Shown: positions 27,969 to 38,063, counted from the stretch's first letter. The stretch is 64,000 nucleotides of DNA from Flavobacterium frigoris (GCF_900111075.1 NZ_FOFZ01000001.1:310001-374000); one strand, 5' to 3'. Numbers and translations: made by a program. Notes: generated by a model not told the origin, from the sequence alone.

Positions 27969-29315
27969 ATGAAAAAATTCTTCAAACTTGTTGGTTTTGT
28001 CTCTTTTATTGGGATTCTTTATTATGGATTTATAACCTATCCCAAATTGGATTTGATTTCTGGCTTTTCAGCCAAAAGCATTGCTTCGGGACATTTTATA
28101 GACCAGCGTTCCATGGAAATGATTGAAAAGGGAGACAACGATATAAAGATGATTGATTTGGCTACAAACACAATTGATGAAAACGGACAATTTGCGACGG
28201 CATCTGTTTATGGATTGAAAGAACGAAAAGCAATTTACCGCGAAGGTTTGGGAGTTACTTTGGTAGATGCTGATTTTGATATCAACAAGCCGTATGATAT
28301 TCCAAAACGAAATAAAACAACAAACAATCTAACTTTTCCTTACGGAGATATAGAGCAAAAGGATACGGTTTTTAGCAATGTGGATTATGCTAAATTGAAT
28401 GCGGCTGTAGCCAATGCGTTCGACGAAAAAGGGATAGTGAATAAAAGAACCCGATCTTTATTAGTAATTTATAAAGACAAAATAATAGCAGAGAAATACG
28501 ATACGGGTTTCAATAAAGACAGTAAAATTCTCGGCTGGTCGATGACTAAAAGTATAACGGCAACACTGTTTGGAATCCTTCAAAAACAAGGGAAGTACGA
28601 TATTAATAAACCAGCTCCAATTGTAGAATGGAAAAATGATAATCGTAGAATAATTACGACGAATGATTTGCTACATATGAATTCTGGGTTGGCTTGGGAG
28701 GAAAGTTACAGTACGATTTGTGACGCCACAACGATGTTATTTCAATCAGAAAATATGGGGAGGATACAATTAGAAAAACCATCTGCCTTCACACCCAATA
28801 CCCATTGGAACTATTCCTCCGGAACAACTAATTTACTGTCTTATATTTTAAGAGCGCAATTCAAGACGCATCAGGAATATTTAGATTTTTGGTATTCGGC
28901 TTTGATTGATAAAATAGGAATGAAATCGATGGTTTTAGAAACGGATATGGCGGGTAATTATGTGGGTTCTTCGTATGGATGGGCAACAACGCGCGATTGG
29001 TCAAAATTTGGTTTGTTGTATTTGAACAAGGGAAATTGGAATGGGGAACAGATTCTGGACGAAAGTTGGGTAAAATATGTGGCAACTCCGACCGCTACTT
29101 CAAACGGTGGGTATGGAGCGCAATTTTGGTTAAATGCCGGCGGGAAATTCCCTGATGTACCGCGCGATATGTTTTATTGTAGCGGTTTTCAAGGGCAGAT
29201 GGTAGCGATTATTCCATCTATGGATTTGGTTATCGTACGCATGGGCTTAAAAGAAGATCCAGAGTTTGATTTTAACGGGTTTTTGAAAGGAGTCATTGGG
29301 AGTTTGAAGAAGTAA
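27969..29315 (+). CDS. Serine hydrolase, class C beta-lactamase/penicillin-binding fold
   Basis: 448 residues. An N-terminal membrane anchor or signal (FFKLVGFVSFIGILYYGFI) is followed by a short N-terminal region and the hydrolase domain. The nucleophile motif is S191-M-T-K194 and the second motif is Y283-S-S285. A C-terminal segment with GGYGAQFWLNAGGKFPDVP and FYCSGFQGQMVAIIPSMDLVIVRMG takes the place of the KTG-type motif region. Probably a periplasmic esterase, amidase or peptidase; substrate not predictable. It is on the opposite strand between sufD and sufS, interrupting that locus. Confidence 0.9.
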   Translation: MKKFFKLVGFVSFIGILYYGFITYPKLDLISGFSAKSIASGHFIDQRSMEMIEKGDNDIKMIDLATNTIDENGQFATASVYGLKERKAIYREGLGVTLVDADFDINKPYDIPKRNKTTNNLTFPYGDIEQKDTVFSNVDYAKLNAAVANAFDEKGIVNKRTRSLLVIYKDKIIAEKYDTGFNKDSKILGWSMTKSITATLFGILQKQGKYDINKPAPIVEWKNDNRRIITTNDLLHMNSGLAWEESYSTICDATTMLFQSENMGRIQLEKPSAFTPNTHWNYSSGTTNLLSYILRAQFKTHQEYLDFWYSALIDKIGMKSMVLETDMAGNYVGSSYGWATTRDWSKFGLLYLNKGNWNGEQILDESWVKYVATPTATSNGGYGAQFWLNAGGKFPDVPRDMFYCSGFQGQMVAIIPSMDLVIVRMGLKEDPEFDFNGFLKGVIGSLKK

Positions 29316-29370
29316 AGGTTTTAATCGTGAAAGTCATGAGGTTTCGTTTGAAAGGATTGTACTATTTCTG

Positions 29371-29434
29371 AGCTTTACCAAAAAGTAGGTACAGCAAATA
29401 CGCGAGCTTCGCTAAGAGGTTTGGTAAAGCTTTG
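29371..29434. repeat. Palindromic element with AGCTTTACCAAA arms
   Basis: 12-bp perfect inverted arms AGCTTTACCAAA and TTTGGTAAAGCT enclose about 38 nt that contain a smaller GCGAGCTTCGC dyad. It could form a stem-loop after the serine hydrolase gene. The architecture is repeat-like rather than a simple terminator, since no T-run follows. Confidence 0.45.
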
Positions 29435-29518
29435 CTATCCTTTTAGTAAAAGTTTTTGTCGGAAATGTTATTTTTACTATTTGAAAGATTTTTTTTAATA
29501 ATTAATGTTAAATTTTAA

Positions 29519-29526
29519 TATATTTG
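29519..29526 (+). promoter_or_regulatory. -7 promoter box TATATTTG for the 29547 lipoprotein
   Basis: Exact TAnnTTTG match 20 bp before the ATG at 29547. It indicates separate transcription from the serine hydrolase gene. Confidence 0.45.
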
Positions 29527-29546
29527 CTTAAAAAATAACTCTAATT

Positions 29547-30233
29547 ATGAAAAAAAATTATTTCGTAGCAGTTTTGCTAATTGCTTTTTTGTCTTTTACG
29601 TCATGTTCTAGTGATGATTCTTCTTCCAATGGTACAGCAGAGGTTTCTAGTGAAAGTTACTGGCCATTGGCTGTAAACAATCAATGGGTGTATAATGAAA
29701 ACGGTTCTCTAGCAGCACCCGTTAAAATCACTGGTACGGAAAAATTTGATGGAGTGGTTTATTATAAGACTTCGGAGAAAAATGAATATAATTTGCAATC
29801 CTGGGTAGCAAAAAAAGACCGCACTTATTATCTTAAAATTGGTGCTTTAGATATTACTGAAAGTGGCATTAATATTAAAATGAATAGTTATGAGTTGCCA
29901 GTTTTCAAGGACAATTTAGCTATTAATGAGCAATGGAGTGGAACTACTGCTGTAAAAGTAACTTATATAGTAAGTGGTCAAAGTGTTTCAGCAAATATGG
30001 AAATAAAATATGTGGGCACTATTTTAGATAAGAATGCAAGCCTTACAATTAATGATAAGGTGTATACAAATATTATTAAATCGAGATATAGACAAGATGT
30101 TATTATTCAAGGGCAAAGTACAGTTACAGAGACTCTTTATTGGTATGCCAAAGGTATCGGCCCGATAAAAGTTGTCCACACTGCTGATGGTCAAGTAACA
30201 GAACAAATTATAATTGATTACGTCATTAATTAA
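29547..30233 (+). CDS. Hypothetical lipoprotein
   Basis: 228 residues. Lipobox SFTSC (C20) is followed by a Ser/Asp-rich linker (SSDDSSSNG). A beta-rich domain then begins YWPLAVNNQWVYNENGS and contains KITGTEKFDGVVYYKTSE and TLYWYAKGIGPIKVVHT. This pattern, with the WPL...NQWVY opening and GIGPIK near the end, is seen in a broad group of Bacteroidota lipoproteins of unknown function. Convergent with sufD. Confidence 0.78.
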   Translation: MKKNYFVAVLLIAFLSFTSCSSDDSSSNGTAEVSSESYWPLAVNNQWVYNENGSLAAPVKITGTEKFDGVVYYKTSEKNEYNLQSWVAKKDRTYYLKIGALDITESGINIKMNSYELPVFKDNLAINEQWSGTTAVKVTYIVSGQSVSANMEIKYVGTILDKNASLTINDKVYTNIIKSRYRQDVIIQGQSTVTETLYWYAKGIGPIKVVHTADGQVTEQIIIDYVIN

Positions 30234-30353
30234 AAATTGTTTTTGTAGCTCCGTTAATAGCGGCATCTTTTTATAGTCTTGTTTTTTAGAGACTATATAA
30301 AACATAGCAAATGAATGGATTAGTTTCTGAGCATGAGATATATTATAAAGAAT

Positions 30354-30389
30354 AAAGGGCGCAAAGTTTTACTAAACTTTGCGCCCTTT
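30354..30389. terminator. Perfect 16-bp hairpin between the 29547 lipoprotein and sufD
   Basis: AAAGGGCGCAAAGTTT, loop TACT, then AAACTTTGCGCCCTTT. It can stop both convergent transcripts. The GCGCAAAG...CTTTGCGCC words followed by TTTACCTTTGCGGTTAAAA also resemble a dispersed flavobacterial repeat. Confidence 0.7.
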
Positions 30390-30421
30390 GCATATTCCTT
30401 ATTTACCTTTGCGGTTAAAAA

Positions 30422-31738
30422 CTATAAATCAAATCCAATTTTAACGCCTAATTTGTTGGCGATAATTTTAGTGATTCTTTGTTTTAATTCTGGTATTTTT
30501 ATGCTTTCGATAACGGCATTCGAGAATGCGTACATCAATAAAGCTTTGGCTTCTTTTTGTGGAATTCCACGTTGTTGCATGTAGAACATAGCGGTTTCAT
30601 CTAACTGTCCGATGGTACAACCGTGTGAACATTTTACATCATCAGCAAAAATCTCTAATTGTGGTTTAGCGTTTATAGTCGCTTTATCACTCAATAGAAT
30701 GTTGTTGCTTTTTTGGAATGCGTTGGTTTTCTGCGCTTCTTTTTCTACGAAAATCTTCCCATTGAAAACACCGGTGGAACGGTCAGAAAAGATTCCTTTG
30801 TAATCTTGGTGGCTTTCACAATTAGGAGTGGCATGTTGTACCAAAGTATAATGGTCTACGTGCTGTTTTTCTCCAATAATCGTAATTCCGTTTAAGTAAC
30901 TTACGATTCTTTCTCCAAAATGGTAGAAGTTCAAGTTGTTTCTAGTTAGGTTTCCTCCAAAAGAAAAAGTATTAACTGCTACACTACTTTCTTGTTTTTG
31001 AGACACATAAGTGTTGTCAATCAAGTTAGCGGTTAGCTTGTCATTTTGAATTTTGTAGAAGTCCACTATGGCACGTTTTTGAGCAAAAATCTCAGTAACT
31101 GAATTGGTCAATACTGGGTTTTCAGTCAAACTTTGGTGACGCTCAATAATTTGAACATGTGAATTTTCACCTACAATCACTAAGTTTCTTGGTTGCACCA
31201 TTAGCGCAGACTCATTTCCTGTTGAGAAAAACATGATCTCAATAGGTTTGTCTGCGACTTTGCTTTTGGGAATGTTGATATAAGCTCCTTCAGTGGCAAA
31301 AGCCGTATTCAATGAAGTTAAACTTTCCTCTTTGTTGGCAATTTGATTATAGTAATTGTCAATAATCATCTTGTATTTTGGTTTGTTCAATGCCGAAGAC
31401 ATTAAGCAAACATCGATTCCTTCGTGAGTCGTAGACGATAAGTACGAACTGAAAATACCATCAATAAATACTACTTTGTAAGTGTCTACTTCGTGTAAAA
31501 AATATTTTTTTACATCAGAATATTGAATACTGTTTTCTTTTTTAGGGAAAACGGTAAAGTCGTTTTTTAAGAGAGCGTTTAGCGAAGTATATTTCCAAGC
31601 TTCATCTTTCTTAGTTGGGAACCCTTTATTTTCAAAGTTTTTTATAGCCGAAGTTCGTACATCATGAAGTTCAGAGTGAACATCAAGGCGCTCTTCAAAA
31701 GCCATAAAAGACGAGATTAATTTTTCTTTCAAATCCAT
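30422..31738 (-). CDS. sufD: SufD, Fe-S cluster scaffold subunit
   Basis: 438 residues. Subunit of the SufBCD scaffold that assembles [4Fe-4S] clusters with SufC energy. Motifs include the C-terminal core SHGCTIGQLDETAMFYMQQRGI with the conserved Cys/His, PREARNLV-like positions (VQPRNLVIVGENS), and FNGKIFVEKEAQKTNAFQKS. Length is typical for Bacteroidota SufD. It follows sufC by 72 bp and ends the sufABCD segment. Confidence 0.95.
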   Translation of the reverse strand: MDLKEKLISSFMAFEERLDVHSELHDVRTSAIKNFENKGFPTKKDEAWKYTSLNALLKNDFTVFPKKENSIQYSDVKKYFLHEVDTYKVVFIDGIFSSYLSSTTHEGIDVCLMSSALNKPKYKMIIDNYYNQIANKEESLTSLNTAFATEGAYINIPKSKVADKPIEIMFFSTGNESALMVQPRNLVIVGENSHVQIIERHQSLTENPVLTNSVTEIFAQKRAIVDFYKIQNDKLTANLIDNTYVSQKQESSVAVNTFSFGGNLTRNNLNFYHFGERIVSYLNGITIIGEKQHVDHYTLVQHATPNCESHQDYKGIFSDRSTGVFNGKIFVEKEAQKTNAFQKSNNILLSDKATINAKPQLEIFADDVKCSHGCTIGQLDETAMFYMQQRGIPQKEAKALLMYAFSNAVIESIKIPELKQRITKIIANKLGVKIGFDL

Positions 31739-31741
31739 TTT

Positions 31742-31806
31742 GTTTAGTTATGAGTTGTGAGTTATGAGTTATAAGTTTTGAAAACTGCTAACTGAAAACT
31801 GTTAAC
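31742..31806. repeat. AGTTATGAGTTGTGAGT-type tandem words before sufD
   Basis: Imperfect tandem copies of GAGTTATGAGTT, then AACTGCTAACTGAAAACTG words. It is another example of the low-complexity intergenic repeats of this genome, located between sufC and sufD without disrupting the operon. Confidence 0.5.
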
Positions 31807-31810
31807 TAAT

Positions 31811-32563
31811 TTATGCTTCTTGTTCTTGTTTGATCCAGTCGTATCCTTTTTCTTCTAGTTCTAAAGCCAAAGAAGCGTCTCCAGATTTTACAATTTTACC
31901 GTTAAGTAAAACATGAACGAAATCAGGAACGATATAATCTAATAAACGTTGGTAATGCGTGATTACTACGATTGCGTTTTTGTCGCTTTTTAATTTATTA
32001 ACTCCGTTAGCTACGATACGCAAGGCATCGATATCTAATCCAGAATCAGTTTCGTCAAGGATAGCTAATTTTGGCTCTAACATTGCCATTTGAAAAATCT
32101 CATTACGTTTTTTCTCTCCACCTGAAAATCCTTCGTTAAGAGAACGAGAAAGAAATTTACGGTCAATTTCTAATAATTCTGATTTTTCACGAATCACTTT
32201 TAGCATTTCGTTAGCATGCATTTCTTCCTGTCCGTTTGCTTTACGAGTTTCGTTGATTGCTGTTCTGATGAAGTTCGTTACCGATACTCCTGGAATTTCA
32301 ACAGGGTATTGAAAAGAAAGGAATACTCCTTTATGCGCTCTTTCTTCTGGAGCTAATTCACTTAGATCTTCTCCGTCTAAAGAGATTGCACCTTCGGTTA
32401 CTTCGTAGTTTTCATTTCCTGCAATGATGGACGCAAGCGTACTTTTTCCTGCACCGTTTGGTCCCATTATCGCATGAATTTCTCCTGCTTTTACTTCAAG
32501 ATTAATTCCTTTTAATATTTCTTTATCTCCAATGGAGGCGTGTAAATTTTTTATGCTTAACAT
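31811..32563 (-). CDS. sufC: SufC, Fe-S assembly ATPase
   Basis: 250-residue ABC-type ATPase of the SufBCD complex, cytoplasmic. Walker [10 protein letters not shown] is at residues 34-42. The Q-loop is FLSFQYP, the signature [13 protein letters not shown], Walker [13 protein letters not shown] and the switch His [12 protein letters not shown]. Length is standard. It lies between sufB and sufD in an operon. Confidence 0.97.
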   Translation of the reverse strand: MLSIKNLHASIGDKEILKGINLEVKAGEIHAIMGPNGAGKSTLASIIAGNENYEVTEGAISLDGEDLSELAPEERAHKGVFLSFQYPVEIPGVSVTNFIRTAINETRKANGQEEMHANEMLKVIREKSELLEIDRKFLSRSLNEGFSGGEKKRNEIFQMAMLEPKLAILDETDSGLDIDALRIVANGVNKLKSDKNAIVVITHYQRLLDYIVPDFVHVLLNGKIVKSGDASLALELEEKGYDWIKQEQEA

Positions 32564-32628
32564 TAGTTTTTTATTTTAAACCATTAAGGTATTAAGATTC
32601 ATTTAGTTCTCTTTTTGCAATAGGAAAA

Positions 32629-34077
32629 TTATCCTACAGATCCTTCAAGAGATATTTCCAATAATTTCTGTGCTTCCACAGCAAACTCCATCGGTAACTT
32701 GTTCAGTACATCTTTACTGAAACCATTCACGATTAAAGCAATTGCCTTTTCAGTTGGAATTCCACGTTGGTTACAATAGAAAACTTGGTCTTCACCAATT
32801 TTACTAGTTGTTGCCTCATGTTCAATTTTTGCTGATGGATTTTTGCTTTCGATATAAGGAAAAGTATGCGCTCCACAGTTGTTACCCATTAATAAGGAAT
32901 CACATTGTGAAAAGTTTCTTGCGTTATCGGCATTAGGCGAAATACGAACTAAACCTCTATAACTATTTTGTGATTGTCCAGCTGAAATACCTTTAGAAAT
33001 AATAGTCGATTTAGTGTTTTTTCCTAAATGGATCATTTTAGTTCCAGTATCAGCCTGTTGAAAGTTATTGGTAACAGCAATCGAGTAAAACTCCCCTACT
33101 GAATTGTCTCCTTTTAATATAACAGATGGATATTTCCAAGTTACGGCAGAACCCGTTTCTACTTGTGTCCAAGAAATTTTTGCGTTTTTCTCGCAGATTC
33201 CTCTTTTGGTCACAAAATTGAAAACTCCACCTTTACCTTCTTTGTTTCCAGGATACCAGTTTTGTACGGTAGAATATTTAATTTCGGCATTGTCCAAGGC
33301 GATTAATTCAACAACAGCTGCGTGCAATTGATTTTCATCACGACTTGGTGCAGTACAACCTTCAAGGTAACTTACATAACTTCCTTCATCGGCAATTAGT
33401 AATGTTCTTTCAAATTGACCTGTTCCTGCTTGATTTATTCTAAAGTATGTCGAAAGTTCCATTGGGCAACGAACTCCTTTTGGAATATAACAGAATGAAC
33501 CGTCAGAGAAAACAGCTGAATTCAATGCAGCATAAAAATTATCTTTCTGTGGTACAACAGTTCCTAAATATTTACGAACTAATTCTGGATGCTCTTTAAT
33601 GGCTTCAGAAATACTCATAAAGATGATTCCTTTTTCGCCTAATGTTTTCTTGAATGTTGTAGCAACTGAAACGGAATCAACTACGATATCCATAGCTACA
33701 TTATTCATCATCTTTTGTTCATCGACAGAGATACCTAACTTTTTATACATTTCTAAAAGTTCTGGATCTACATCGTCTAATGTTTTATTAGGATCTACCG
33801 CTTTTGGCGCAGAATAATAAGAAATAGCTTGAAAATCTGGTTTAGTATAATGTACGTTTGCCCATTCTGGTTCGATCATTTCTTGCCAAGCACGAAAAGC
33901 GTCAATGCGCCAGTCTGTCATCCATTGTGGTTCTTCTTTTCTAAGCGAAATAGCGCGAACGATATCTTCATTTAAGCCAATAGGAAATGTATCCGATTCT
34001 AATTCGGTGTAAAATCCGTACTCGTATTCTTTAGTTTCGAGTTCGATTTTTAAATCGTCTTCTGTGTATTTTGACAT
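32629..34077 (-). CDS. sufB: SufB, Fe-S cluster scaffold subunit
   Basis: 482 residues from the ATG at 34077 ([24 protein letters not shown]), the usual SufB start. A second ATG at 34098 would add seven residues and cannot be excluded. The cluster-site region includes FTVEGCTAP-like [20 protein letters not shown], and the C-terminal core is [21 protein letters not shown]. It forms the scaffold with SufD and SufC. It is preceded by the SufA-like gene (about 110 bp) and followed by sufC (65 bp). Confidence 0.96.
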   Translation of the reverse strand: MSKYTEDDLKIELETKEYEYGFYTELESDTFPIGLNEDIVRAISLRKEEPQWMTDWRIDAFRAWQEMIEPEWANVHYTKPDFQAISYYSAPKAVDPNKTLDDVDPELLEMYKKLGISVDEQKMMNNVAMDIVVDSVSVATTFKKTLGEKGIIFMSISEAIKEHPELVRKYLGTVVPQKDNFYAALNSAVFSDGSFCYIPKGVRCPMELSTYFRINQAGTGQFERTLLIADEGSYVSYLEGCTAPSRDENQLHAAVVELIALDNAEIKYSTVQNWYPGNKEGKGGVFNFVTKRGICEKNAKISWTQVETGSAVTWKYPSVILKGDNSVGEFYSIAVTNNFQQADTGTKMIHLGKNTKSTIISKGISAGQSQNSYRGLVRISPNADNARNFSQCDSLLMGNNCGAHTFPYIESKNPSAKIEHEATTSKIGEDQVFYCNQRGIPTEKAIALIVNGFSKDVLNKLPMEFAVEAQKLLEISLEGSVG

Positions 34078-34188
34078 TTTTTTTCTAATTAGAACCATTT
34101 AGGAATTAAGTTTCATTTGGGCGTTGTAAGCGCTTCATTTTCTTAATTTCTATATAGTGTGAAATTTATGTTTTTAATCGATGTGTAA

Positions 34189-34518
34189 TTAAAGTGAGAA
34201 ACTTTCCCCACATCCACATGTTCTATTTGCATTAGGATTGTTGAAAATGAATCCTTTTCCGTTTATTCCGCCAGAGAACTCTAATATTGTTCCGGCTAAA
34301 TATAGGAAAGATTTTTTTTCCACTGCAATTGTTATTTCGTTGTCTATGAATATTTTATCGTCTTCGCTTTTGGCTTTGTCAAATTTTAAATCATAAGACA
34401 AACCGGAACATCCGCCACTTTTTACACCTACTCTAACGTAGTCTGTAGCAGCGTCAAAACCGTCCTCTTTCATCAAATCGATGATTTTCTTTTTGGCAGT
34501 ATCTGAAACCTGTATCAT
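34189..34518 (-). CDS. HesB/IscA/SufA-like A-type Fe-S carrier
   Basis: 109 residues from the ATG at 34518. The frame continues upstream to 34647, but a -7 box at 34548-34555 and the normal family length mark 34518 as the start. The three cluster ligands are C37 (SGGCSGLSYD), C101 and C103 (TCGCGESFSL). It delivers or stores Fe-S clusters and is the first gene of the suf locus. Confidence 0.95.
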   Translation of the reverse strand: MIQVSDTAKKKIIDLMKEDGFDAATDYVRVGVKSGGCSGLSYDLKFDKAKSEDDKIFIDNEITIAVEKKSFLYLAGTILEFSGGINGKGFIFNNPNANRTCGCGESFSL

Positions 34519-34547
34519 TGTTATATTGATTTTGTCTAAATTAACGA

Positions 34548-34555
34548 CAAAGATA
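34548..34555 (-). promoter_or_regulatory. -7 promoter box TATCTTTG of the suf operon
   Basis: Exact TAnnTTTG match on the minus strand, 30 bp before the SufA-like start, in a place that would be coding if the longer frame were real. The -33 TTG is not clear. Confidence 0.5.
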
Positions 34556-34777
34556 CTATATAAAAACCTTTTTCCATAACTGATAACATTTTTATAACTA
34601 ATGACAAAATAGAAAAAGACTATGCAATTGCATTTAATGCAGATCAATTTTCATAAATTGCAATCTAATTATGGAAAAGACGAAGATTTAAAGGAAAGTC
34701 TCTTATTTGTTAATGGATAGGACGATCTAATTAGAATCTTTTAATTCTTCAATTTTTTAATCTTTCAATTCAAAAAA

Positions 34778-35635
34778 ATGAAACTATATCCTATCGAGAC
34801 CGGAAATTTTAAATTAGATGGTGGCGCAATGTTTGGTGTTGTACCAAAAACCATTTGGAGCCGTACCAATCCAGCCGATGCTAATAATTTAATCGATATC
34901 GCAGCAAGATGCCTGCTTATTGAAGATGGTAACCGATTAATTTTAATCGATACCGGAATGGGAGACAAGCAATCAGAGAAATTCTTTGGCTACTATTCGC
35001 TTTGGGGTTCTCATTCTATGGATAAATCATTGGCAAAATATGGTTTTAGCCGTGATGATATTACCGATGTTTTTATGACGCATTTGCATTTTGACCATTG
35101 TGGAGGAAGTGTGCAATGGAACAAGGAAAAAACAGGCTACGATCCCGCTTTTAAAAACGCTAAGTTTTGGTCTAACGAAAATCATTGGGAATGGGCCACA
35201 AAACCCAATCCGAGAGAAAAGGCTTCTTTTTTGTCGGAAAATATTTTACCAATGCAAGAAAGTGGGCAGTTGAATTTTATCAAAAGACCCGAAGGTGATT
35301 TTCTGGAACAATCAGAATTAGGTTTTGGCATTTTCTTTGCTGATGGTCATACCGAGAAGCAAATGATTCCGCACATTCAATACAAAGACAAAACAATTAT
35401 TTTTTGTGCTGATTTATTGGCGACAGCTGGACACATTCCGGTTGCTTATGTAATGGGATACGATACCAGACCCTTGTTAACGATGCCGGAGAAAACGAAG
35501 TTCCTGAATGCAGCTGCCGATAATGATTACTACTTATTCCTGGAACACGATGCGCACAACGAGATTATTACCGTACAACATACCGAAAAAGGAGTGCGAT
35601 TGAAAGAGGTTTATAAGGCGGATGAAATTCTTTAA
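34778..35635 (+). CDS. MBL-fold metallo-hydrolase (lactonase-like)
   Basis: 285 residues, cytoplasmic. The di-metal motif is H102-L-H104-F-D106-H107 in FMTHLHFDHCGG. Further ligands are probably the His in FFADGHTEKQMIP, the Asp in IIFCADLLATAGHIP and a late His in LEHDAHNE. The pattern resembles the N-acyl homoserine lactonase/methyl parathion hydrolase-like branch, but the substrate is unknown. It is divergent from the suf operon and monocistronic. Confidence 0.9.
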   Translation: MKLYPIETGNFKLDGGAMFGVVPKTIWSRTNPADANNLIDIAARCLLIEDGNRLILIDTGMGDKQSEKFFGYYSLWGSHSMDKSLAKYGFSRDDITDVFMTHLHFDHCGGSVQWNKEKTGYDPAFKNAKFWSNENHWEWATKPNPREKASFLSENILPMQESGQLNFIKRPEGDFLEQSELGFGIFFADGHTEKQMIPHIQYKDKTIIFCADLLATAGHIPVAYVMGYDTRPLLTMPEKTKFLNAAADNDYYLFLEHDAHNEIITVQHTEKGVRLKEVYKADEIL

Positions 35636-35652
35636 ATTTCGAAATCACCGAT

Positions 35653-35695
35653 AAAAAAATCCCGTTTTCATTAATTTGAAAATGGGATTTTTTTG
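35653..35695. terminator. Bidirectional terminator between MBL and LRR genes
   Basis: Stem CCCGTTTTCA/TGAAAATGGG (one G-T pair) with A-run before and T-run after, between convergent genes. Confidence 0.75.
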
Positions 35696-35710
35696 TTTAA
35701 ATAATTGTAA

Positions 35711-37705
35711 TTATTCTAGGATTATTTTTTTTACTGAAGCAGTAGTTTCATTTATCAAGTACATATAGTAAATTCCTTTTGGCAAGCCAGACAAATCGAT
35801 TTTGTGATTTATGTTAGCTGAATCATTAAGGATAGATTTCATCATTTGTCCTACTGAATTGTATACTGTTATTTTTTCTAAGCTGATGTTATTAATGTTA
35901 ACCTCGCCTTTTGTAGGGTTTGGATATACTGTGACTTTATCAAAAACAGCATCTTCAAGACCAAGTACGCATGTAGACGAATATGTCGCTGTGTTATCTT
36001 TTATACCAGACCAATTAGTGCTAGCATAATCAACATCATCGACCTGTATGCAGGTTAGGTTAGGGTTGTTTATAAAATTAGAAAAGGTGAGATCTAAAAT
36101 TGTATTTGCGCCATTTTTTAGATTTAGATATCTTAATTTGTTATTCTCACAAGCTAATTCTGTTACTTTTGGGTTATTGGATATGTCAAGAGAAACAAGT
36201 TGATTGTCAAGACAGTCAAACATTTCTAGCTTGGAGTTTTTAGAGACATCAATTTCAGATAATTTGTTGAAATGACACATAAAGCCAACTAAATTGACGT
36301 TAGTTGTAATGTTTAATGCTGTTATCGAATTATAATGGCAGTAAAAATTTATTAAGGCAGTGTTTTTTGAAGTGTTTAAACTTGTTAGATTATTATTTCC
36401 ACAATTTAACATTGTTAAAAGTAAATTATCATAAATATCTAAACTTGAAATTTCATTGCTTCCGCAATTTATTACCGTCAGATTTAAGTTTTTTGAAACA
36501 TCTAAACTCGTTAATTGATTGTTATTTGTATATAATTTATCTAACTGCAAATTTTGAGAAATATTCAAAGTTGTTAATAGATTTTTAGAGCAGTACAGTG
36601 AAGTTAAAGCTGTATTTTTAGTTACGTCTAAAGTTAACAATTGATTTGAATCACAATAAAATTGGATCAAAGCAGTATTACTATTTACTTCTAAAGTTGA
36701 TAATTGATTTGATGAAAGTATAAGATGCGTTAATTTTTTGTTCAAACTAACATTGATGCTTTGGAGGTTAATCCCGGTACAGTTTAAGTACTCAAGCTCC
36801 AAATTGTGCGAAATGTCAAAAGTTGCTATATTATTTAGATTTGTATATCTACCATACGTTGTTCCTCCCAAGTTTAAAACAGCTAATTTGATATTATGTG
36901 TAACATCAATAGTTGTTAATTTATTAGCAAAACAATTTAAACCAAACAAAGAAATATTTTTTGAAACATCAAGAACGGTTAATGAATTCTTAGAACAATC
37001 TAAATTTGACAAAGCCACAAAATCCTGAATTCCTGTTAAATCTGAAATGGTACTATTAGAAACGTCTAAGGAAGCTACGGTGTTAATTTTAGAAGTCAAC
37101 ACTTTTCCATCAGCTATGCCAGAATCAATACCCAATGCGATTAATTTAGCTTCGAATTTGGCATCAGGAATTAGCGTGTATTGCACAGGAACATCGGCTA
37201 CATCAACCACAGAAACATTATCTACTAAAATCTCTGAATTTTCCGTTCCCGTTGTCCATACATCTACTTCGATATTTTCACTAACAGTTGCAGTGTATTC
37301 AAATTCTATTTTGCGCCATTCGCTGCTAGAAAATGTGGCATCTGTTTTTTTGATGATTTCAGATTTAAATGTACCTGGTTTGTGGTACAAACTTAAATCG
37401 ATAGCAGAAAAAGTTCCAGAAACTAATTTATGATAAAGTGTGATTCTGTATGTTTTGTTAATTGTGACAGGAAAAAATTCACTATTCATAAAATTAAGTG
37501 TACCAGTAGCGATTTTCATATTTGTACTAGAACTCCCATTTTGAGCTATAGAGCTTTGTGAAAGAATACCGCTAAAATAACCATACCAACTATCAGGCTG
37601 AGAGGAAGAAGACCAATTTTCAAAATTCCCATTGGGTACTAGATTGGTTTGTGAAAATGCATTGAGCGACAGCAATGCGCATAATAAAAGTAGAGCTTTT
37701 CTCAT
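35711..37705 (-). CDS. Secreted leucine-rich-repeat protein with T9SS sorting domain
   Basis: 664 residues with signal peptide MRKALLLLCALLSLNAFSQ. A jelly-roll carbohydrate-binding-like domain spans about residues 20-170 (LVPNGNFENWSS opening, ILVDNVSVVDV end). At least fifteen LRRs of about 21 residues follow (LDVSKNxxLxxLxCxxNxLTx) at about 190-560, and a type A sorting tail (VYPNPTKGEVNI...KKIILE) closes it. Such proteins sit on the cell surface or are secreted, and bind proteins or polysaccharides. Partner unknown. The repeats are internally similar at DNA level, so copy number may vary between strains. Confidence 0.9.
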   Translation of the reverse strand: MRKALLLLCALLSLNAFSQTNLVPNGNFENWSSSSQPDSWYGYFSGILSQSSIAQNGSSSTNMKIATGTLNFMNSEFFPVTINKTYRITLYHKLVSGTFSAIDLSLYHKPGTFKSEIIKKTDATFSSSEWRKIEFEYTATVSENIEVDVWTTGTENSEILVDNVSVVDVADVPVQYTLIPDAKFEAKLIALGIDSGIADGKVLTSKINTVASLDVSNSTISDLTGIQDFVALSNLDCSKNSLTVLDVSKNISLFGLNCFANKLTTIDVTHNIKLAVLNLGGTTYGRYTNLNNIATFDISHNLELEYLNCTGINLQSINVSLNKKLTHLILSSNQLSTLEVNSNTALIQFYCDSNQLLTLDVTKNTALTSLYCSKNLLTTLNISQNLQLDKLYTNNNQLTSLDVSKNLNLTVINCGSNEISSLDIYDNLLLTMLNCGNNNLTSLNTSKNTALINFYCHYNSITALNITTNVNLVGFMCHFNKLSEIDVSKNSKLEMFDCLDNQLVSLDISNNPKVTELACENNKLRYLNLKNGANTILDLTFSNFINNPNLTCIQVDDVDYASTNWSGIKDNTATYSSTCVLGLEDAVFDKVTVYPNPTKGEVNINNISLEKITVYNSVGQMMKSILNDSANINHKIDLSGLPKGIYYMYLINETTASVKKIILE

Positions 37706-38063
37706 AGTTTATATTTTTTGCGCGAAACTACTGATTTTGCGGGGTTTAAAAAAAGATTTCCCTTGTTTTTTTAACAAGAAAATAATGATTGTGCTGTTTT
37801 TGATGTTGACTCTTCAAATTCAATATTTTTAATGACGGAAATAGTTCCGTTTAAAGTTTTTTTCGATAAAAAAAGCAAAGAAATAAAGTGTTAAGTGGAC
37901 CTAATTATTTAAAGTTTTAAATTGTAAATCAGGCTGTTTTTTGTTTTTGTTGAGTAGGGTAAGCAGGTGACAAAATCACTAAATTCATGTTAACATAGTC
38001 CGTAATTCAGAGAAATATTTTATTTTAGACCAATATTTCAAATTCAAATAAATAATTAGATAG
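37706..38063. other. Spacer between divergent LRR and subtilase genes
   Basis: About 360 bp without a gene. It contains a perfect dyad ACGGAA-ATAG-TTCCGT at 37835-37850, a possible regulator site. No clear TAnnTTTG box was found at a fitting distance. Confidence 0.35.

Noticed and set aside
34519-34647. N-terminal extension of the SufA-like protein
   Set aside because: Contains a good -7 promoter box on the same strand and is not part of the family; the start at 34518 gives the normal length.
35711-37705. CRISPR-like or tandem DNA repeat array in the LRR gene
   Set aside because: The regular spacing comes from about 63-bp coding LRR units in one open frame with diverged sequence, not from identical non-coding repeats.
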